Assembly: GCA_934591745.1 (NCBI GenBank)
Contig: CAKTPQ010000041.1
Location: forward strand, 1-6,891
DNA length: 6,891 bases
Source: an uncultured Oscillospiraceae bacterium
GTDB lineage: Bacteria > Bacillota > Clostridia > Oscillospirales > Oscillospiraceae
Reading direction: 5' to 3'
Shown here: piece by piece, positions 1 through 5,602 of the stretch
Layout: every line of letters begins with the position of its first letter
Numbering within the stretch: position 1 is the first letter of the stretch
The notes under the pieces: model-generated
Told to the model about the DNA's origin: nothing
Databases searched by the model: none
What the model saw: only the letters and a program-made list of their open reading frames with translations
Position numbers and translations under genes: made by a program

Positions 1-51
1 GATGAGCAGGACAGGGAAGCGGCAGAACAGCGAGGAACGACATCTGTATGA
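1..51 (+). CDS. C-terminal end of an unidentified upstream gene
   Basis: Frame 1 stays open from the left edge and encodes [16 protein letters not shown] before a TGA stop at 49-51. The stop overlaps the rnhA start as ATGA (48-51), a common arrangement for translationally coupled genes in bacterial operons. The rnhA ribosome binding site GAGGAA (32-37) lies inside this reading frame. The tail is polar and charged, and too short to identify a family. That it is real is inferred from the ATGA overlap and the same-strand neighbour; 16 codons alone prove nothing. Confidence 0.5.
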   Translation, partial: DEQDREAAEQRGTTSV

Positions 52-485
52 AAAAAGTCACCATCTATACCGACGGCGCTTGCAGCGGCAATCCCGGGCC
101 GGGGGGCTGGGGGGCAATACTCCGGTACAAGGACACCGAGAAGGAGCTGTCCGGCGGCGCCGTCGACACTACCAACAACCGTATGGAGCTGACCGCCGTC
201 ATTGAGGCGCTGGCCCTGCTGAAGGAACCCTGCGTGGTGGAGCTGTACTCCGACTCCAAGTACGTCATCGACGGTCTTTCCAAGAGATGGGCCAGGGGCT
301 GGCAGAAGCGGGGCTGGATCAAATCCGATAAAAAGCCGGCGCTGAACCCCGATTTGTGGGAACGGCTGTTGGACCTGACGGACCGCCACGAGATGCACTA
401 TCACTGGGTCAAGGGCCATGCGGAGAACGAGAAAAACAACCGCTGCGACCAGATGGCCGTGGCGGAGAGCAAAAAATTTCAGTAA
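48..485 (+). CDS. rnhA: Ribonuclease HI
   Basis: This 145-residue protein is an RNase HI, a cytoplasmic endonuclease that cuts the RNA strand of RNA-DNA hybrids such as R-loops and primer remnants. The N-terminal signature [16 protein letters not shown] is intact. The four metal-binding acidic residues are visible: D9, E47 (in NNRMELTA), D69 (in YSDSKYV) and D134 (in NRCDQMA), with the catalytic histidine H124 in WVKGH. The W81-W90 segment ([10 protein letters not shown]) matches the substrate-binding basic protrusion of the E. coli type. The length is close to that of the E. coli enzyme (155). The start is supported by GAGGAA at 32-37, ten bases upstream, and by the ATGA overlap with the preceding frame. 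No terminator follows directly; the first is at 622-654, beyond the Pho-box-like promoter that begins 13 bases after the stop. Confidence 0.97.
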   Translation: MKKVTIYTDGACSGNPGPGGWGAILRYKDTEKELSGGAVDTTNNRMELTAVIEALALLKEPCVVELYSDSKYVIDGLSKRWARGWQKRGWIKSDKKPALNPDLWERLLDLTDRHEMHYHWVKGHAENEKNNRCDQMAVAESKKFQ

Positions 486-497
486 AAACCGGGGAAA

Positions 498-554
498 TTC
501 ACAAAAAGTTCATGGGCGATTCATGATTCGGTCAATTTTGCCGGGTAATATAAC
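498..554 (+). promoter_or_regulatory. Pho-box-like promoter (four 11-bp repeats plus -10)
   Basis: Four related hexamers occur at an exact 11-base period on the + strand: TTCACA (498-503), TTCATG (509-514), TTCATG (520-525) and GTCAAT (531-536). A -10-like element follows, TAATAT (546-551) or the overlapping TATAAC (549-554). This matches the known layout of PhoB/PhoP-controlled promoters, where direct repeats with 11-base spacing (TT(A/C/T)ACA in Bacillus, CTGTCA in E. coli) replace the -35 region and the -10 lies about ten bases further on. No TTGACA-like -35 is seen at normal spacing, which fits an activator-dependent promoter. The transcript would start near 558-561. Control by phosphate starvation is inferred from the repeat pattern; no phosphate gene lies in the window. 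Confidence 0.55.
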
Positions 555-557
555 ATC

Positions 558-655
558 ATCCAAAGGAACTTCCCTTCCTTATGTGATTTTCTCTCTCTCT
601 CCTAACACACAAAACACACAGAAAAGGCCTCGCCGACCCCGGCGAGGCTTTTTCT
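558..655 (+). ncRNA. Candidate C/U-rich small RNA
   Basis: Between the Pho-box-like promoter and the terminator at 622-654 lies about 100 bases with no credible protein gene. The predicted transcript contains a small hairpin, AAGGAA (563-568) pairing with TTCCTT (575-580) around a CTTCCC loop. Next come a (CT)n run ending in TCTCTCCT (591-603), an unpaired A/C-rich linker (604-620) and the terminator hairpin. C/U-rich single-stranded patches that can pair with Shine-Dalgarno sequences are a known trait of several Firmicutes regulatory RNAs. The only start with a nearby GGA is ATG at 581, immediately followed by TGA. Alternatives are a leader left behind by a lost gene, or simply the 3' untranslated end of rnhA. 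No known RNA family is recognised. Confidence 0.35.
622..654 (+). terminator. Intrinsic terminator after rnhA / candidate sRNA
   Basis: A 9-bp perfect stem, GCCTCGCCG (627-635) with CGGCGAGGC (640-648), has a four-base loop and is followed by TTTTTCTGTTTC. The stem is preceded by AAAA (622-625), so the element may also work leftwards. It is the first terminator downstream of rnhA and also ends any transcript starting at the Pho-box-like promoter. Confidence 0.9.
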
Positions 656-660
656 GTTTC

Positions 661-853
661 TTATGATCGGTTTTGCCGCCGGCGGCAAAAGAAAAAGGCG
701 GACGGGGTAGAACCCCGCCCCTACATAAGTCTGCCGAAAAACACCCCAGCCGCCCTGCGCCGCGAAGCACGAGGGGGAAATACGTACTCCGCGGCGTAGA
801 GGGGAAAGGGCGACTGAGGGCATGAGAATGGTGTGTAAGCCTAACTCTCGTGC
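661..853. repeat. GC-rich intergenic element of nested inverted repeats
   Basis: This stretch holds no convincing gene but has dense secondary structure. A perfect 20-base palindrome lies at 671-690 (TTTTGCCGCC/GGCGGCAAAA). A short stem CGGGGT/ACCCCG (703-708 with 712-717) sits inside a longer one, GGCGGAC (697-703) with GTCTGCC (729-735). Further on CGCCGCG (758-764) pairs with CGCGGCG (790-796), and GCACGAG (767-773) with CTCGTGC (847-853). The GGGGCGGGGTTCTACCCCG-like core on the minus strand resembles GC-rich intergenic repeats I associate with Oscillospiraceae genomes, but that is from memory. No transposase, target-site duplication or clear end is visible, so the limits are approximate. 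Confidence 0.45.
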
Positions 854-875
854 CACAATATTGTAGCATATCAAA

Positions 876-909
876 CAAATGCATGCAACAAAATAGTAGC
901 ATGCATTTG
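876..909. promoter_or_regulatory. Inverted repeat before the XRE gene (putative operator)
   Basis: A perfect 11-base inverted repeat, CAAATGCATGC (876-886) and GCATGCATTTG (899-909), has a 12-base AT-rich spacer. It ends at the first G of the ribosome binding site of the downstream regulator. Such sites in front of XRE genes are often self-repression operators; in RNA the arms could instead form a hairpin beside the ribosome binding site. A second palindrome, ACAATATTGT (855-864), lies just upstream and overlaps a weak extended -10-like sequence (TGCCACAAT, 851-859). Binding by the neighbouring protein is inferred from position only. Confidence 0.5.
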
Positions 910-919
910 AGGTGAGGAT

Positions 920-1123
920 ATGCAATTTCAACGATTGGAAGACTTGAGGCTCGATGCAGATAAGACGCAGGCGGAGATAGCCGAGGTGCTGCATTGCAAG
1001 CGTGAAGTTTACCGGCGTTATGAAAAAGGTATTCATGAGATACCGGCTTGGGCGGTCATCGAACTGGCAAAATATTACGGAACGACAACGGATTATATTC
1101 TTGGACTGACAGATAAACGTTAA
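920..1123 (+). CDS. Small XRE-family HTH transcriptional regulator
   Basis: This 67-residue protein is almost entirely one Cro/C1-type helix-turn-helix domain. The helix-turn-helix spans about residues 16-37, TQAEIAEVL as the scaffold helix and KREVYRRYEKG as recognition helix plus the conserved Y-E-x-G turn. The closing helices IPAWAVIELAKYYGTTTDYILGL are typical of the family, and no sensor or oligomerisation domain is attached. The start is supported by GAGGTG at 909-914, five bases upstream. The gene stands alone, with an inverted repeat in front and its own terminator behind. It is visibly richer in A+T than the flanking genes and uses codons such as ATA and AAA that they largely avoid, which suggests acquisition. 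The regulated genes cannot be told from the sequence; self-regulation is the simplest guess. Confidence 0.85.
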   Translation: MQFQRLEDLRLDADKTQAEIAEVLHCKREVYRRYEKGIHEIPAWAVIELAKYYGTTTDYILGLTDKR

Positions 1124-1152
1124 AAAAAGAGAGCCTTGCGGCTCTCTTTTTT
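1122..1152. terminator. Bidirectional terminator between convergent genes
   Basis: The perfect stem GAGAGCC (1129-1135) / GGCTCTC (1140-1146) with loop TTGC is flanked by A7 (1122-1128) and T6 (1147-1152). It therefore reads as an intrinsic terminator in both directions and serves the XRE gene (+) and the MATE gene (-). Both stop codons touch it: TAA of the XRE gene at 1121-1123, and the MATE stop (complement of 1151-1153) inside the T-run. Confidence 0.93.
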
Positions 1153-2521
1153 ACGCTCTTCCCTCGGGTATCTTGGCGATCATCGTCCTGTATACATGCC
1201 GGAAGAACAGCAGCGTCAGGGTCAGAGAGAACACCTCCGCGATGGGGTAGCACCACCACACCAGATTATCATTGCCGATGGAGGCGCCGTACCGCGCCAG
1301 CACATAGGCGATGGGCACCAGAAACACCAGCTGCCGCACGATGGAGGTGATCATGGAGTAAATGGACTTGCCCAGCGCCTGGAACGAGCTGCCCAGCGCG
1401 ATGCACGCGCCGGCCGTGCAGAAGCTCAGGGAGATGATGCGCAGGGCGGGGATGCCCACCGCGAGCATGGTGTCCGTTGCGTCGAAGATCTTCAGCAGCG
1501 GGCCGGGGATCAGCTGGAACAGCACCGTGCCGAACACCATGATGCAGGAGGCGTACAGCGCGCTGCGCTTGATAGTCTCCATCATGCGGCGGCGGTTCTG
1601 TGCGCCGTAGTTGAAAGCCAGAATGGAGACAACGCCGTTGTTCAGGCCGAAAATGGGCATGAAAATGAAGGAGTTCAGCTTGAAGTAGACGCCGAAGGCG
1701 GTGGCCGCCGTCTCGTGGGCGGAATGGTACGTGATGAGTATCTTGTTCATCAGGAACGTCATGACGGAGCCGATGGCGATCATGATGACACTGGGCAGGC
1801 CGATGGCATAGATCTCACCGATGAGCCGCCAGTCAGGCCGAAAGCCCCGGATGGACAGGGTGATGTCGGTATTCTTCTTGTGGTTGAAGTGGATGGCCAG
1901 CGCGCAGCCGCAGAACTGGCCGATGATAGTGGCCACGGCGGCGCCGGCCACACCCATGTCCAGCACAAAGATAAACACCGGGTCCAGCGCAATGTTGATG
2001 ATGGCGCCCAGACCCTGGGTGTACATACTCAGCATGGAACGGCCCGTACCCTGCAGCAGCCGCTCGTACATGACCTGGCAGAACATGCCCAGCGAACCGA
2101 TGGTAACAATGCGCAGATAGTCGTTGCCCATCCGGATAATGTTTTCCACCTGGGTCTGGGAGCGGAAGAACAGGTCGGAGCAGGTCAGGCCCAGCGCGGC
2201 GGAGATAAGAAAGCCCACGATGGCCAGAAAAATGCCGTTGTTGGCCACCCGGTCGGCCCGCTCCCGCAGGCCTGCGCCCAACGCCCGGCCCATCAGGGCG
2301 TTGACGCCCACGGCAGTGCCGGTGGCCAGACCGATCATCAGGTTCTGGGCGGGAAAGGCCAGCGATACGGCGGTCAGTGCCTGTTCGCTGACCCGGCTGA
2401 CGAACACGCTGTCCACGATGTTGTACAGCGCCTGCACCAGCATGGACGCGATGATGGGCAGGGACATATTCCAGATCAGCTTGGAAATGGGCATGGTGCC
2501 CAGCTTGTTTTCGCTCTGCAT
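1151..2521 (-). CDS. MATE family multidrug/cation antiporter
   Basis: This 456-residue integral membrane protein belongs to the MATE (NorM/DinF-like) exporters, which move drugs or metabolites out of the cell in exchange for Na+ or H+. The first half opens with ISKLIWNMSLPIIASMLVQ (12-30) and ALYNIVDSVFVSRV (31-44), typical of the first MATE helices. It continues with LAFPAQNLMIGLATGTAVG and ALMGRALG. A second MatE-like repeat begins near residue 234 (IGEIYAIGLPSVIMIAIGSVM), giving the usual 12 hydrophobic segments. The length fits the family. A longer open frame runs upstream to 2746, but the ATG at 2521 is chosen because AAGGAG lies five bases before it (complement of 2527-2532) and the family's N-terminus starts there. 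The upstream part would cross the alaX terminator and overlap alaX. Substrate unknown. Confidence 0.93.
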   Translation of the reverse strand: MQSENKLGTMPISKLIWNMSLPIIASMLVQALYNIVDSVFVSRVSEQALTAVSLAFPAQNLMIGLATGTAVGVNALMGRALGAGLRERADRVANNGIFLAIVGFLISAALGLTCSDLFFRSQTQVENIIRMGNDYLRIVTIGSLGMFCQVMYERLLQGTGRSMLSMYTQGLGAIINIALDPVFIFVLDMGVAGAAVATIIGQFCGCALAIHFNHKKNTDITLSIRGFRPDWRLIGEIYAIGLPSVIMIAIGSVMTFLMNKILITYHSAHETAATAFGVYFKLNSFIFMPIFGLNNGVVSILAFNYGAQNRRRMMETIKRSALYASCIMVFGTVLFQLIPGPLLKIFDATDTMLAVGIPALRIISLSFCTAGACIALGSSFQALGKSIYSMITSIVRQLVFLVPIAYVLARYGASIGNDNLVWWCYPIAEVFSLTLTLLFFRHVYRTMIAKIPEGRA

Positions 2522-2558
2522 AACGGCTCCTTCTTCATGGCATATATTCTCAGTGTTT

Positions 2559-2587
2559 ATTGTAGCATGTCCGAAGGGAAAAAGAAA
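2559..2587 (-). promoter_or_regulatory. Promoter of the MATE gene (extended -10)
   Basis: On the minus strand TGCTACAAT (complement of 2559-2567) forms an extended -10 element, TGn followed by TACAAT. The best -35 at 17-base spacing is TTTCTT, a weak match that overlaps the T-tract of the alaX terminator. Transcription would begin near 2552, about 30 bases before the MATE start codon. The site gives the exporter its own transcription start, separate from the hisS-aspS-alaX unit. Confidence 0.5.
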
Positions 2588-2622
2588 CCCCTGAAAGTGC
2601 GCGAATTGCACACATTCAGGGG
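2576..2622 (-). terminator. Intrinsic terminator after alaX
   Basis: Read on the minus strand, CCCCTGAA (complement of 2615-2622) pairs with TTCAGGGG (complement of 2588-2595). After one A/A mismatch the stem may continue with a few further pairs (2597-2599 with 2611-2613). The hairpin is followed by TTTCTTTTT (complement of 2579-2587). It begins 47 bases after the alaX stop and ends the hisS-aspS-alaX transcript. A short T5 run on the other side (2627-2631) is too far from the stem for strong rightward termination. Confidence 0.85.
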
Positions 2623-2669
2623 CGCATTTTTGTGGAAAACCGAAAGAAATGTTTCGCATGGCGAAGTAT

Positions 2670-3818
2670 TTACAGGCTTGCGAAGAATGTGCGGATCTCC
2701 TCCGCCGTGCAGGCGGCACTGCCCTGGGCAAAGCCGTCCCGCCCACCGCCGCGGCCGTGGAGGGCGGCGTTCATGTCCTTGATGAGGGGCCGCAGGTCGC
2801 CGCCGTTCTCGATGACGGCGTACTGATAGCCGCCGTTGCTGCCGGCAAACACGGCGCAGCGTCCGCCTGCCGCTTTGGCAATGGCGTCGCACAGCCGCCG
2901 GGTACCGTCGCCGTCCAGCCGCTCCGTGATGTACAGGACGCTGCCGGCGTTCCGGTACTGCTCCGCCGTGTGGGTGAAGGAGGCCTCCTCCAGCCGGGCG
3001 GCCTTCTCCTTCAGAGTCAGCAGTTCCTCCTGCATGCGGCTGACGGCGGCAAAAGCGTTCTGGGGCTTCACGGACAGAGCCTGTCCGATCTGGCGCGCCT
3101 GTTCCCACCCGGCGGACAGATAGTCCAGCGCCCGCTGGCCGCACAGCAGCTCCAGCCGCACACCGTCCCGGAATTTCTGGCAGCTCAGCAGCTTCACAAG
3201 GCCCACCTGGCCGCTGGCGGCCACATGGGTGCCGCAGCAGGCGCACATGTCCGCGCCGGGGAACTCCGTGATGCGCACCGGGCCGGTAAGGGCTTTTTTG
3301 CTGCGGTAAGGCAGAGCGGCCAGCTCCTCCGGGGAGGGGTACCAGATGTGGATGGGCCGGTCGTCCCAGATGTAGGCGTTGGCCCGGCGCTCCACATCCA
3401 GCGCCTGCTCCCGTGTGATGGGGGCGTTGTAGTCGATGGTGACCACGTCCGCGCCCATGTGGAAGCCCACATTGTCGCAGTGAAATGTACTGCACAGCAG
3501 GCCGGAGACGATATGCTCGCCGGAGTGCTGCTGCATATGGTCGAACCGCCGCGCCCAGTCGATGACGCCATGCACCTGCTGCCCCACAGGCAGCGGCCCG
3601 GCGCAGGTGTGGACGATGACGCCGTCCCTTTCCTGCACGTCCGTCACGGATACGCCGTCCAGCGTGCCGTGGTCGGCGGGCTGGCCGCCGCCCTCCGGGT
3701 AGAAGGCGGTGCGGTCGAGAATCACGGCGAAGCCGTTCTTCACAGCCTGGCAGGACTCCACCGCAGCGGTGAAGTCCTGCATAAAGGCGTTTTCGTAATA
3801 GAGTCTGACGGTGTCCAT
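2670..3818 (-). CDS. alaX: Alanyl-tRNA editing protein (AlaX type with DHHA1-like C-terminus)
   Basis: This 382-residue protein resembles the editing and C-terminal parts of alanyl-tRNA synthetase without the aminoacylation domain. Such free-standing proteins hydrolyse mischarged Ser- or Gly-tRNA-Ala in the cytoplasm. An N-terminal beta-rich region with DRTAFYPEGGGQPADHG (35-51) leads into the zinc-binding editing site: HSGEH (H98, H102) and CCGTH (C194, H198), the HxxxH and CxxxH pairs. A probable coiled segment (about 255-285, MQEELLTLKEKAARLEE) joins a DHHA1-like domain ending in HGRGGGRDGFAQG (354-366), the glycine-rich motif of the AlaRS C-Ala domain. The ATG at 3818 shares its A with the aspS stop (TGATG), and AGAAGGA lies six bases upstream inside aspS, so translation is probably coupled. 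All four zinc ligands are present. The preference for Ser or Gly cannot be told. Confidence 0.92.
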   Translation of the reverse strand: MDTVRLYYENAFMQDFTAAVESCQAVKNGFAVILDRTAFYPEGGGQPADHGTLDGVSVTDVQERDGVIVHTCAGPLPVGQQVHGVIDWARRFDHMQQHSGEHIVSGLLCSTFHCDNVGFHMGADVVTIDYNAPITREQALDVERRANAYIWDDRPIHIWYPSPEELAALPYRSKKALTGPVRITEFPGADMCACCGTHVAASGQVGLVKLLSCQKFRDGVRLELLCGQRALDYLSAGWEQARQIGQALSVKPQNAFAAVSRMQEELLTLKEKAARLEEASFTHTAEQYRNAGSVLYITERLDGDGTRRLCDAIAKAAGGRCAVFAGSNGGYQYAVIENGGDLRPLIKDMNAALHGRGGGRDGFAQGSAACTAEEIRTFFASL

Positions 3819-5602
3819 CAGTCGTCCTTCTCCACGTCACCCACGATGGCGATGTGCAGCTCGTCCAGCTGTTTCTGCTCCACGGTAGAGGGCGCGCCCA
3901 TCATCACGTCCTGAGCGTTCTTGTTCATGGGGAAGGGGATGATCTCACGGATGGAGCTTTCGCCGGCCAGCAGCATGACCATGCGGTCCACGCCCGGGGC
4001 AATGCCGGCGTGGGGAGGCGCACCGTAGCAGAAGGCGTTGTACATGGCGGGGAACTTCTTCTTCACGTCCTCCTCGCCCAGACGCACCAGCTCGAAGGCC
4101 TTGATCATGATCTCGGGATCGTGGTTACGGACGGCGCCGGAGCTGAGCTCCACGCCATTGCATACCAGATCGTACTGGTCGGCGGTGATGGTCAGGGGAT
4201 CGATCTCGCCCCGCTCGGCCTTCAGCAGCACCTCCAGACCGCCGCTGGGCATGGAGAACGGGTTGTGGCAGAACTCCAGCTCGCCGGACTCGTCGCCGAT
4301 CTCGTACATGGGGAAGTCCACGATCCAGCAGAACTCGTAGCGTTCCTTGTCCATGTGGCCCTCACAGGCGGCGCCCAGCTTATTGCGCAGGACGCCGGCG
4401 GTCTTGATGGCCGCGCCCTTGTCGCCGGCGGCCACGCCCACCAGCATGTTGGGCTTCAGGCCCAGCTTGGCGGTAAGGGCCTCCTGGCAGCCGGTCATGA
4501 ACTTGGCGATGCCGCCGGCCAGCTGGCCGTTCTCGTCCACCTTGAACCAGTAGGGCTTGCTGCCGGACTGCACCTCCACGTCGGTGCACAGCTGGTCGAT
4601 GGCCTTGCGGGTCAGGGTGCAGTCGCTGACGGCGATGGCCTTGACCACCTTACCGTCCAGCTGCTCAAAGCCGCAGCCCTTCACCTCGTCGGAGATGTCG
4701 GTGAGCTTCAGGTCGATGCGCAGGTCGGGCTTGTCGGAGCCGTAAGTCTCCATGGCGTCGTTGTAGGCGATGCGGCGGAACGGCGCGGAGGACGCCACGT
4801 TGTAGGTGCCGTACTTGGCGAAGATGGGGGGCAGCACGTCCTCCAGCACGGCGAAGATGTCGTCCTGGGTGGCGAAGGCCATCTCCATATCCAGCTGATA
4901 GAACTCACCGGGGGAGCGGTCGCCGCGGGCGTCCTCGTCCCGGAAGCAGGGTGCGATCTGGAAGTAGCGGTCGAAGCCGGAGGTCATCAGCAGCTGCTTG
5001 AACTGCTGGGGCGCCTGGGGCAGAGCGTAGAACTTGCCGGGATGCTTGCGGGCGGGCACCAGATAGTCCCGGGCACCCTCGGGGGAGGAGGCCGTCAGGA
5101 TGGGGGTGGTGATCTCCAGGAAGCCGTGGTCGGTCATGGCGGCGCGCAGCGCGGCCACCACCTGGCAGCGCAGGATGATGTTCTGCTTCACCGCGGGATT
5201 GCGCAAGTCCAGATAGCGGTACTTCAGGCGCTGCAGCTCGTCGGCCTCGCGGCTGCGGTTGATCTCAAAGGGCAGGGAGTTGTAGCGGCAGCGGCCCAGC
5301 ACCTCGATCTTGCTGGGTACCACCTCGATGTCGCCGGTGTCCTGCTTGGGGTTCTTGCTGGCGCGCTCCCGCACCACGCCCTCCACGCTGATGGTGGACT
5401 CCTTATTCAGGTCGCGGATAACGGCCATCATGTCCTCGGTCTCCACCACGATCTGGGTGGTGCCGTAGAAGTCGCGGAGCACCACAAAAGCGAAGTTCTG
5501 CCCTACGGCGCGGACGTTCTCCATCCAGCCCACCAGCTTTACGGACTGGCCCACATGCGCCAGCCGCAGCTCGTTGCAGGTATGTGTACGCATCTGCATC
5601 AT
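3818..5602 (-). CDS. aspS: Aspartyl-tRNA synthetase
   Basis: This 594-residue class IIb synthetase charges tRNA-Asp with aspartate. An OB-fold anticodon-binding domain (about 1-110) is followed by the catalytic core. Motif 1 is near FLEITTPILTASSPEGARDY (161-180), the conserved QAPQQFKQLL at 196-205, motif 2 at CFRDEDARGDRSPGEFYQLD (219-238) and motif 3 at GIAPGVDRMVMLL (533-545, R540). The insertion between motifs 2 and 3 (about 285-425) corresponds to the bacterial GAD domain, and the length is normal for the bacterial type. The first ATG (5602) is chosen because AGGAGG (complement of 5611-5616) lies eight bases upstream; a second ATG follows at 5599. Oddities: the usual R-R-R-D of the anticodon loop is replaced by NVRAVG (29-34), and motif 2 has the SPGEFYQLD form. 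It could be non-discriminating (also charging tRNA-Asn), but the sequence alone does not decide. Confidence 0.97.
   Translation of the reverse strand: MMQMRTHTCNELRLAHVGQSVKLVGWMENVRAVGQNFAFVVLRDFYGTTQIVVETEDMMAVIRDLNKESTISVEGVVRERASKNPKQDTGDIEVVPSKIEVLGRCRYNSLPFEINRSREADELQRLKYRYLDLRNPAVKQNIILRCQVVAALRAAMTDHGFLEITTPILTASSPEGARDYLVPARKHPGKFYALPQAPQQFKQLLMTSGFDRYFQIAPCFRDEDARGDRSPGEFYQLDMEMAFATQDDIFAVLEDVLPPIFAKYGTYNVASSAPFRRIAYNDAMETYGSDKPDLRIDLKLTDISDEVKGCGFEQLDGKVVKAIAVSDCTLTRKAIDQLCTDVEVQSGSKPYWFKVDENGQLAGGIAKFMTGCQEALTAKLGLKPNMLVGVAAGDKGAAIKTAGVLRNKLGAACEGHMDKERYEFCWIVDFPMYEIGDESGELEFCHNPFSMPSGGLEVLLKAERGEIDPLTITADQYDLVCNGVELSSGAVRNHDPEIMIKAFELVRLGEEDVKKKFPAMYNAFCYGAPPHAGIAPGVDRMVMLLAGESSIREIIPFPMNKNAQDVMMGAPSTVEQKQLDELHIAIVGDVEKDD

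Noticed and set aside
96..114. G-rich run in the rnhA coding strand as a possible G-quadruplex
   Set aside because: Only three separated G-runs exist, and the run is explained by codons for the conserved GPGGWG motif.
418..666. Plus-strand frame of 82 codons running from inside rnhA through the Pho-box-like region
   Set aside because: It starts inside rnhA in another frame and reads through the promoter repeats and the terminator stem; no family features.
486..919. Search for a tRNA, T-box or known riboswitch in the intergenic stretch
   Set aside because: No cloverleaf, T-box motif (TGGNACC-like) or familiar riboswitch core was found; only the promoter repeats, candidate small RNA, terminator and palindromic block are supported.
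602..1036. Minus-strand frame of 144 codons across the intergenic region
   Set aside because: It spans the terminator, the inverted-repeat block and the XRE gene in antisense, with no ribosome binding site or domain. A similar overlapping frame at 579-902 is rejected for the same reasons.
2522..2746. N-terminal extension of the MATE frame to 2746
   Set aside because: It would cross the alaX terminator and overlap the alaX 3' end. The strong AAGGAG lies in front of the ATG at 2521, where family homology begins.
1136..2782. Open frame of 548 codons on the + strand opposite the MATE gene
   Set aside because: Its translation is dominated by H, Q, D and G runs without membrane or domain features, it starts inside the terminator, and the minus-strand MATE frame explains the sequence.
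2557..3840. Alternative minus-strand frame of 427 codons over alaX
   Set aside because: It is arginine/alanine/glycine-rich and out of frame with the clear AlaX protein, which has all its zinc ligands and a coupled start.
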